A DNA stretch of 64,000 bases from Sulfurovum sp. (GTDB lineage Bacteria > Campylobacterota > Campylobacteria > Campylobacterales > Sulfurovaceae): NCBI GenBank assembly GCA_030949325.1, contig JAUZSQ010000016.1:1-64000 (forward strand), written 5' to 3'. The position numbers and the translations under genes are program-made. Below, piece by piece: positions 58,186 through 64,000 of this stretch. Within the stretch, counting starts at the first letter, position 1. Each line of letters opens with the position of its first letter. The notes below the pieces were generated by a model that worked only from the letters and a program-made list of their open reading frames with translations, ran no database searches and was not told where the DNA came from.

Positions 58186-59586
58186 CATACCTTTCTACAC
58201 AACTCAAAGTTCCATGCCCATCATATCCCCGATTTGCTCTTTAAAGGCAAAAAGAGATTCAACATCGTAAATACTTAAAACATTCATCATCTTCATAAAA
58301 ACCCAAAGACCTGATAGTAAAGCAGGTGTTGTAAATTCTTTGTTCTTTTCAATAAGTCGTCCTGAGAGTTGCACTAAAAACTTTCTAACAGCAGGAGCAT
58401 TTTTCTCTTCCGAACGCTCAATCTTCCAAACAAACAATGTAGCATAGGAGACCACAAGAAGTCTTCTAAACAGAGCCATTGGAGTTTCTTTGTTGCCAAC
58501 TTTCAAGATTAAATCCAGAAGATTTTAGAAGTTTAAAATAGCTTTCTATTTTCCATCTATGATAATACCAAGTACCAATAGTTGTGGCTGTGACCTCTTT
58601 GGGAACATTGCTCAAAAGCATCCATTGGGCAACAATATTATTGTCTTCATCAACCAATCTCTCCACCACAAACCTTGCCTTAATACTTTTTCCTGCTGTG
58701 AAGATAGTTTTTCGCTTACCGTCCTCGTCAAGTACTGATTTGGTGGCATCTCTTCGTATATTCACTTCTATTTCATTGACAAATATCTTCACCTTTTGCA
58801 TCTTTTATCCACTTTATATTTAATGGTTTTAAGGTAGCTTCCTAGCGTTAATTCTTTTGCCAAATCTCCTTGTTTTACCTCTCTATCCTCGTCAGGCAGG
58901 TAAACTTTGTGATTTGATTTAGCTCGAATCAGATAGCACCAACCATTGGCTTCATACTCTCTCATTAAGGCTACACTATCTCCTTCTCGGTCAATAATAT
59001 CAACCAACTCTTTTTCAAACTTATAATTTTCTCGTAGTGTATTTAGTTCTTTGAATCAACTCCTCTAAATGCGTCAAGTCTGTATCAATATTGCTATCAT
59101 AAGTTGAGTATATCTTCTCACTTGTTGCCAAGTTTTGGGCTAAGGCACCCAAAGGATTTCCTTTCTCATCCATTGCCAATGAACCTTGCAAATCATAGCC
59201 TATTTGTTTCTGCATTCCCTTTCTTATTCTTAGTCACAAGTTCCTGTTTCTTTGTATGCTTTTTATCGTCCAAATGTGACCAATCATAGGCTACCAAGGT
59301 ATAGTTACCTACTCTTTTGTTACTTTGCTCTACCACTTCTTCTATGATTGGGTCATTGAGTGAGGGAATTGTTACTTCTTCATTATTATAAAATCGCCAT
59401 GACGCTTGGACTTGACTCCATCCATCTGTCTCCAATACTAGGTTCATTCCACTTTGGCTTTTATGTTTTGTATTCATCTCACCTCTTACTAACTTCTCAT
59501 ATCTCTTTTTAGTCTTTTATTCATGTCTTTTCTTTTACTTGTATAATAGCACTTTTTCTTTTGAGTTAGTTGTGTAGAAAGGTATG
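58186..59586 (-). mobile_element. IS4-family insertion sequence, copy 1 (1401 bp)
   Basis: The element has identical 19-base terminal inverted repeats, CATACCTTTCTACACAACT at 58186 and its complement ending at 59586. It carries a transposase in pieces on the minus strand. No clear target duplication is visible because its right end abuts a truncated second copy. The first part is about 98 percent identical to copy 2. Confidence 0.9.
58204..59477 (-). pseudogene. IS4-family transposase, frame-broken
   Basis: The full transposase would be about 420 residues. DDE residues lie in AYDWSHLDDKKH, in IDREGDSVALM and in the Y-R-E-K signature YYHRWKIESYFK. Four breaks split it. One is an extra T at about 59212 and another an extra G at about 59036; both are absent from copy 2. 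Two shifts occur in short A runs near 58798 and 58495. Three of the four are in or near short repeats, so consensus error is possible, but the first two look like real differences between the copies. Confidence 0.85.
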
Positions 59587-60236
59587 GTTTTAAGGTAGCT
59601 TCCTAGCGTTAATTCTTTTGCCAAATCTCCTTGTTTTACCTCTCTATCCTCGTCAGGCAGGTAAACTTTGTGATTTGATTTAGCTCGAATCAGATAGCAC
59701 CAACCATTGGCTTCATACTCTCTCATTAAGGCTACACTATCTCCTTCTCGGTCAATAATATCAACCAACTCTTTTTCAAACTTATAATTTTCTCGTATGT
59801 ATTTAGTTCTTTGAACCAACTCCTCTAAATGCGTTAAGTTTGTATCAATATTGCTATCATAAGTGGAGTATATCTTCTCACTTGTTGCCAAGTTTTGGGC
59901 TAAGGCACCCAAAGGATTTCCTTTCTCATCCATTGCCAATGAACCTTGCAAATCATAGCCTATTTGTTTCGCATTCCCTTTCTTATTCTTAGTCACAAGT
60001 TCCTGTTTCTTTGTATGCTTTTTATAGTCCAAATGTGACCAATCATAGGCTACCAAGGTATAGTTACCTACTCTTTTGTTACTTTGCTCTACCACTTCTT
60101 CTATGATTGGGTCATTGAGTGAGGGAATTGTTACTTCTTCATTATTATAAAATCGCCATGACGCTTGGACTTGACTCCATCCATCAGTCTCTAATACTAG
60201 GTTCATTCCACTTTGGCTTTTATGTTTTGTATTCAT
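59535..60236 (-). pseudogene. IS4-family transposase N-terminal part
   Basis: The 233-codon ORF keeps the N-terminus through LGSYLKTI in one frame and then reads into the inverted repeat of copy 1. The first two DDE aspartates are present (DWSHLD and DREGD), the glutamate is not. It cannot be active by itself. Its frame shows that the breaks in the first half of copy 1 are not shared. Confidence 0.85.
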
Positions 60237-60345
60237 CTCACCTCTTACTAACTTCTCATATCTTTTTTTAGTCTTTTATTCATGTCTTTTCTTTTACTTG
60301 TATAATAGCACTTTTTCTTTTGAGTTAGTTGTGTAGAAAGGTATG
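59587..60345 (-). mobile_element. IS4-family insertion sequence, copy 2, left-truncated (759 bp)
   Basis: The right end is intact (inverted repeat complement ending GGTATG at 60345). The left half, which encodes the C-terminal part of the transposase, is missing. The junction with copy 1 falls at ATGGTTTTAAGG, a sequence also present inside the element. A nested insertion followed by a deletion between the copies would explain it. Confidence 0.85.
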
Positions 60346-60444
60346 TCTTTATCCATATGTGTTAACCCCTAACCTTTTTAATATCTATAGTAGCATATCT
60401 CATCACCAAGTGCTGCTTGTCTTTTGTAAGAATATTCACCCCAA

Positions 60445-61794
60445 CTACTCCGTCAACTCTGTTAAAAAGGCTTCTTCATCATAGTCCATCCCTAAATGTT
60501 TTACAATGTTTTGCATATCTCTTTCGGCATTTCCCAAACATGAAGTTGCGCCTGGGCTTGGGGTCATGTTGAAGATGATGCCTTTGCCTGTGTTGATAGA
60601 GGCTTCTCCTAGCATAAGCTTTTCTTTGTCTTTGTCTAGGACTTGTGGGCGTATGCCTCCAAATCCTTTGGCATATTTAATATCATCAACCGACAACGAA
60701 GGTACAATTTTTCTAGCATCTTGGACGAAGAGTGTTTTATTAATTAAGGGTACTTCAAAAAGCATATTTTTAAAAACATACTTTCGGATATCTGAGTCTT
60801 TGAGTAAATCCCAAAATATTTTGACAATATGCCAATCAAAATTTAAGGTTTTGAAAAAATCCCAATAGGTACCTGATTTGTAGCGTTCTAGTTTGGGTAG
60901 CATCAAAGCCGTAGGACCAAAACGTGTTTTGCCATCTGCTAAGATATCAGGGTCACCATGCAAGGCAGCAAAAGGGAGTTTGTTGTTTTGTACCATATAG
61001 ACTTTACCGTTGAGGAAATGGTTTTGTGTCATATAAAAGCTCCCTGCCATAGGTAAGCATCCTTTGTCTTTGCCATACCCCATTTTGTGTGCCAAAAAGA
61101 GTGAATGTGCTCCTGCATTTACGATGACGAAGTCTGCTGTAAAAGGCTCTTGGTCTTTGACATGAAGTTCAAAAATTTTATCTGATTTTTGTATGATATG
61201 ACTCACTTGTGTGTGGTAAAAAATATCAGTAACAGCAGAACTAGCCTTCTGTGCTTCTGCTACTAAAGCTTCTGACATTTTGCCATAATCAACTGTAGTA
61301 TATTGTGTCGCAGTTCCCATAGCCAAGATAGGCTCAGGGCGTACGATGGTTTGGGCTTTATCTACATAGACCACTTTGGGTTCAAGGACTTTGAGCTTTT
61401 CTACATCCCAAAGCTCTAGGTAAGGGAAAAGTGTTTTAAATTCATGGTACCTATTTTCTATAAAGGCTACTTCTTTCTTGCCCACTCCCAATGCCATCTT
61501 TTGATGTGAGAACATGATTTTATCTTCCAAATGGTATTGCAAACAAAACTTTTCTATCATCTTCGCAGTACGCTTGGTAATTTTGGCTTTTTCGAGTGTA
61601 TAGTTGGTTTCTATATCTCCTATATGAATGGTTTGAGAGTTACTTGTGGCTTTAGAATTGAGTGTGGAGAGTGCTTCATACTTCTCCAATAACGCTATCG
61701 ATTTGACATTGGTATATTTGGACAGGGTATAAAAAAGGGCAGAACCCGAAATACCTCCACCGATAATCACGACTTGATAATGTCTATTACTCAT
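60445..61794 (-). CDS. mqo: malate:quinone oxidoreductase
   Basis: A 449-residue FAD enzyme that oxidises malate to oxaloacetate and passes electrons to the menaquinone pool. The FAD site is VVIIGGGISGSALFYTLSKY, followed by SNSQTIHIGDIETNYT. FGPTALMLPKLERY and the C-terminal NMTPSPGATSCLGNAERD are typical of the epsilonproteobacterial Mqo group. It replaces malate dehydrogenase in the TCA cycle of many members of the phylum. Its ATG overlaps the stop of the glycosyltransferase gene upstream. Confidence 0.92.
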   Translation of the reverse strand: MSNRHYQVVIIGGGISGSALFYTLSKYTNVKSIALLEKYEALSTLNSKATSNSQTIHIGDIETNYTLEKAKITKRTAKMIEKFCLQYHLEDKIMFSHQKMALGVGKKEVAFIENRYHEFKTLFPYLELWDVEKLKVLEPKVVYVDKAQTIVRPEPILAMGTATQYTTVDYGKMSEALVAEAQKASSAVTDIFYHTQVSHIIQKSDKIFELHVKDQEPFTADFVIVNAGAHSLFLAHKMGYGKDKGCLPMAGSFYMTQNHFLNGKVYMVQNNKLPFAALHGDPDILADGKTRFGPTALMLPKLERYKSGTYWDFFKTLNFDWHIVKIFWDLLKDSDIRKYVFKNMLFEVPLINKTLFVQDARKIVPSLSVDDIKYAKGFGGIRPQVLDKDKEKLMLGEASINTGKGIIFNMTPSPGATSCLGNAERDMQNIVKHLGMDYDEEAFLTELTE

Positions 61795-62906
61795 AGTAAT
61801 CCTTGGAGTTTAGAAGCGATATTTTTTGCAATCGTTTCATAATTTTGGACAGTCAAAAGGTGTGCTTGTCCTTTGCTTCCTACTTCTATGACTTCGGCTT
61901 TACTTAAAGAGAGCAGAGATTGTATTTTCTTGGCAATTTCCTCAGACTCAAAAGGGGAAAACCATGCCGTATCAGCATCTTTAAAAAGTGTCGTAGTATC
62001 TCCAGAATGTGTCATCAAACACGGTACCGCAGATGCATAATAATCAAATATCTTTACAGGGGTAGAAGAGTTATAAATAGAAATATCAGGTAACAGTGCC
62101 ACCCCAATATCAGCCAAAGCAATCCCCAAGAGTAGTGCTTCTTTAGTTTTGGCATTATAGACTTTAATTTGAGGTTTTATCTGAGGGTAATCTTCTAGCA
62201 TACGATGGACATAGTGCGTATCAGGAGTGGAGATAGCCAAGCTCCACTGTTGACTATTGACTGCTACAAAGGCATCTAATACGGTTTCAAATGCTCTGGT
62301 TTTATCTACTGTGCCTGCATAGAAGAAGCATTTTTCTTCTCCTTCGTGCTGTTTGTTTGGATACAATACTTGTGGATTAATCGCAGGAGGACAGACAATA
62401 GTCCCAATCGTTACTTCTGGACGAAAGGCTTTTTGCATACTAAGAGAGGTAGGTAAAAAAGCATCACAGAGATTGATAATAGACGTGGCACCTTTCATTT
62501 TGAAATAATGTTGCAAGGGGGCAAAAAAAGTATTTTTATTTTTGGCTTGGTCACAAAGAAGTTTCCTACTTGATTTAGGATACGAAAAGCGATAGAGGGC
62601 TTTATATCCATACGTTTTTCTATACTTTAAGACATTTTTCATCACTTCAATATCATTACGCACCATGATAAAATCATAGCTATCGATGGCGATGTTATTA
62701 CGTAAAAGAGATTGTATCAAAACATTTTTATAACGAGATGGCATCGTAAAGCGATGGGCATCCTTGCGTTCAAAGTCTGATTTGAATTCAGTAAAATACA
62801 CAATATCTATTTCTAAGTATTTTTTGAGATATATTTCAAAAAGTGGTGCAATGAAACTATGGTCCATATACTCATCTTGGTCGGTAATATACAATAATTT
62901 TTTCAT
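61791..62906 (-). CDS. family 4-like glycosyltransferase
   Basis: A 371-residue GT-B protein from MKKLLYITDQDEYMDHS. The C-domain has FFYAGTVDKTRAFETVLDAF, a short acceptor loop, and SSTPVKIFDYYASAVPCLM, which corresponds to the donor-binding helix of GT4 enzymes. AAAGGA precedes the ATG at 62906. The in-frame start at 62999 adds 31 residues of promoter-like text. It is co-transcribed with mqo. Target and donor are unknown. Confidence 0.8.
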   Translation of the reverse strand: MKKLLYITDQDEYMDHSFIAPLFEIYLKKYLEIDIVYFTEFKSDFERKDAHRFTMPSRYKNVLIQSLLRNNIAIDSYDFIMVRNDIEVMKNVLKYRKTYGYKALYRFSYPKSSRKLLCDQAKNKNTFFAPLQHYFKMKGATSIINLCDAFLPTSLSMQKAFRPEVTIGTIVCPPAINPQVLYPNKQHEGEEKCFFYAGTVDKTRAFETVLDAFVAVNSQQWSLAISTPDTHYVHRMLEDYPQIKPQIKVYNAKTKEALLLGIALADIGVALLPDISIYNSSTPVKIFDYYASAVPCLMTHSGDTTTLFKDADTAWFSPFESEEIAKKIQSLLSLSKAEVIEVGSKGQAHLLTVQNYETIAKNIASKLQGLL

Positions 62907-63024
62907 AAATAGTCCTTTTAGACTTAGGTTATTGTATCGTTCTTTTCTCTTGCTATGGTTTAATAAGACTTTGGATAAAATCACAAATATGAATATCAAT
63001 CATAAAAAGTAGAAGGGAAGTGCT

Positions 63025-63660
63025 GTGATAAAATTGATACAGTTAGACAATCTTGTCTACGAGATAGAAAAGACCTTGGTTTTGGATACTCCTGTCAAAA
63101 AAGCATTTTTGGCTGTAGATAGAGAAGTCTTTGTTCCTGCACAATTGAAACACCTTGCCTATACATTAGATGCCCTACCTTTGGCGGAGAGTCAATGGAT
63201 TTCTTCTGCTTTAACCGTAGCCAAAATCACCCAATATTTAGAACTAGACCATGTAGATTCTATCCTCGAAGTAGGCTGTGGTTCAGGCTATCAAGCAGCG
63301 ATTTTGTCTAAAATTTGTCGTCGTGTTTTCACTATAGAACGTATTGATATTCTACTCAAAGAAGCCAAGAGACGTTTTGCTGATTTGGAGATACATAATA
63401 TCTTTACCCATTTTGATGATGGACAAAGAGGATGGAAGCATTATGCTCCCTTTGAACGTATCATCCTCTCTGCTACTGCCAAAAGCATACCTCAAGCACT
63501 CTTTAATCAGCTTGCAGAAGGTGGCATCCTCATCGCTCCTATAGAACACGCACCCAACCATCATATACTTACACGTTATGACAAAAAACAGGGACGTATT
63601 TATAGCAGAAGTCTTGAAGCATGTTTATTTGTCCCTATTTTAAATGGTACCCAAAAATAA
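63025..63660 (+). CDS. pcm: protein-L-isoaspartate O-methyltransferase
   Basis: Pcm methylates isoaspartyl residues of aged proteins so that they return to aspartate. The product is 211 residues with a GTG start behind GAAGGGAAG. The SAM site is LEVGCGSGYQAAILS, followed by VFTIERIDILL and FERIILSATAKSIPQAL. Length matches the family. It is divergent from the glycosyltransferase gene, with 118 bases between. Confidence 0.92.
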   Translation: MIKLIQLDNLVYEIEKTLVLDTPVKKAFLAVDREVFVPAQLKHLAYTLDALPLAESQWISSALTVAKITQYLELDHVDSILEVGCGSGYQAAILSKICRRVFTIERIDILLKEAKRRFADLEIHNIFTHFDDGQRGWKHYAPFERIILSATAKSIPQALFNQLAEGGILIAPIEHAPNHHILTRYDKKQGRIYSRSLEACLFVPILNGTQK

Positions 63661-63723
63661 GCCATATCTAGGGGAAATTAGGGCTTAATATCAATTAAAA
63701 TGCTAAGGATACTCTAGTCTCTG

Positions 63724-64000
63724 ATGAATAAATTACTGATTTATATACTCTCTATTATTGTTATACTCCTCTCTGCTATTATTGGCTTACGATTGTTTGC
63801 CTTTACACACAGTGGAAATACTACCATCAAAACCTATCTTAAATCTTCTCTCAAATCTTATACAGGGCTACCTATAAATATCCATAATTTTAATTTAGAT
63901 GAAGAGGAAATGACCTTTACTATTAAGGTAGATGAGCAAATTACCATAGAAGTCAAGACTAAGTATAATCTTGTTACACAATATTTGTATGGGCAATATC
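63724..64000 (+). CDS. start of a membrane-anchored protein (partial, runs off the window)
   Basis: An ORF opens with MNKLLIYILSIIVILLSAIIG, a single N-terminal membrane anchor. It goes on for 92 codons without a stop to the window end (FNLDEEEMTFTIKV, EQITIEVKTKYNLVTQYLYG). Topology and the beta-rich text recall AsmA/DUF748-like envelope proteins, but the piece is too short to be sure. It lies 63 bases after pcm on the same strand. Confidence 0.65.
   Translation, partial: MNKLLIYILSIIVILLSAIIGLRLFAFTHSGNTTIKTYLKSSLKSYTGLPINIHNFNLDEEEMTFTIKVDEQITIEVKTKYNLVTQYLYGQY

Noticed and set aside
58789-58801. Programmed frameshift in the IS4 transposase
   Set aside because: IS4-family transposases are normally one frame, and copy 1 has other breaks, so decay or error is more likely.
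1-64000. tRNA or rRNA genes
   Set aside because: I looked for T-arm and CCA-like patterns on both strands and found none other than the tmRNA. GGTTCAA and GGTTTGAA hits near 41468 and 47724 lack any cloverleaf.

Overview
The window looks like chromosomal DNA of a low-GC member of the Campylobacterota (Epsilonproteobacteria), probably a Sulfurovum- or Sulfurimonas-like organism. Evidence: panB and ruvB flank one locus as they do in Helicobacter and Campylobacter, a PglB-type oligosaccharyltransferase sits in a glycan locus, an epsilonproteobacterial-type mqo is present, and the tmRNA on the minus strand near the left end resembles Campylobacter ssrA. The left end (about 1-350) is nearly pure A/T and then A/G. 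It reads like the degraded end of a contig, and sequence quality improves over the first 2 kb.

Layout. 0.4-2.3 kb: tmRNA and a frame-broken dicarboxylate-type symporter. 2.3-7.6 kb: a FIST-PAS-GGDEF-EAL signalling protein, then lgt and trpA (minus) divergent from panB (plus). 7.6-10.4 kb: a three-gene defence or restriction cassette (5mC methyltransferase, DUF262 protein, HEPN protein) between panB and ruvB. 10.4-14.4 kb: ruvB, an AI-2E family permease, gltX and a ComEA-like protein. 14.4-35.4 kb: one long minus-strand glycan locus that starts with manC, gmd and fcl (GDP-fucose synthesis). It continues with glycosyltransferases, methyltransferases, a Wzx-type flippase, an alpha-fucosyltransferase, an asparagine-synthase-like amidotransferase and a carbamoyltransferase. 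It ends with an SDR epimerase/reductase, PglB and a WecA/WbpL-like phosphoglycosyl transferase. 35.4-41.4 kb: a LigE-type DNA ligase and an AT-rich cassette that looks like an undescribed defence system: a 139-aa protein, a 1369-aa UvrD-like helicase fused to an OLD/ABC-type ATPase, and a free TOPRIM protein. 41.4-47.6 kb: a DegT aminotransferase remnant and a tripartite RND metal-efflux operon. 47.6-53.3 kb: two copies of a 120-bp MITE with 6-bp target duplications (one inside a lipase gene), a DUF255 protein and an Ig-like surface protein. 53.3-56.0 kb: a second restriction-modification locus. 56.1-64 kb: a truncated paralogue of the Ig-like gene, a SagB-type oxidoreductase, nested IS4-family elements, mqo, a glycosyltransferase, pcm and the start of a membrane-anchored protein.

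The two most striking finds are these. (1) gmd carries a complete 341-residue intein with a two-motif LAGLIDADG endonuclease, inserted at the conserved NHE|S motif. Frame-corrected host and intein have lengths of exactly 372 and 341 residues. (2) The helicase-ATPase plus TOPRIM cassette is a rearranged relative of Gabija- and PARIS-type defence modules.

Many genes between 11 and 35 kb are split by +1/-1 changes, almost all in runs of one base. Each repairs to a full-length product when one base is removed or added. I treat these as assembly errors and annotate the whole genes, noting each break.
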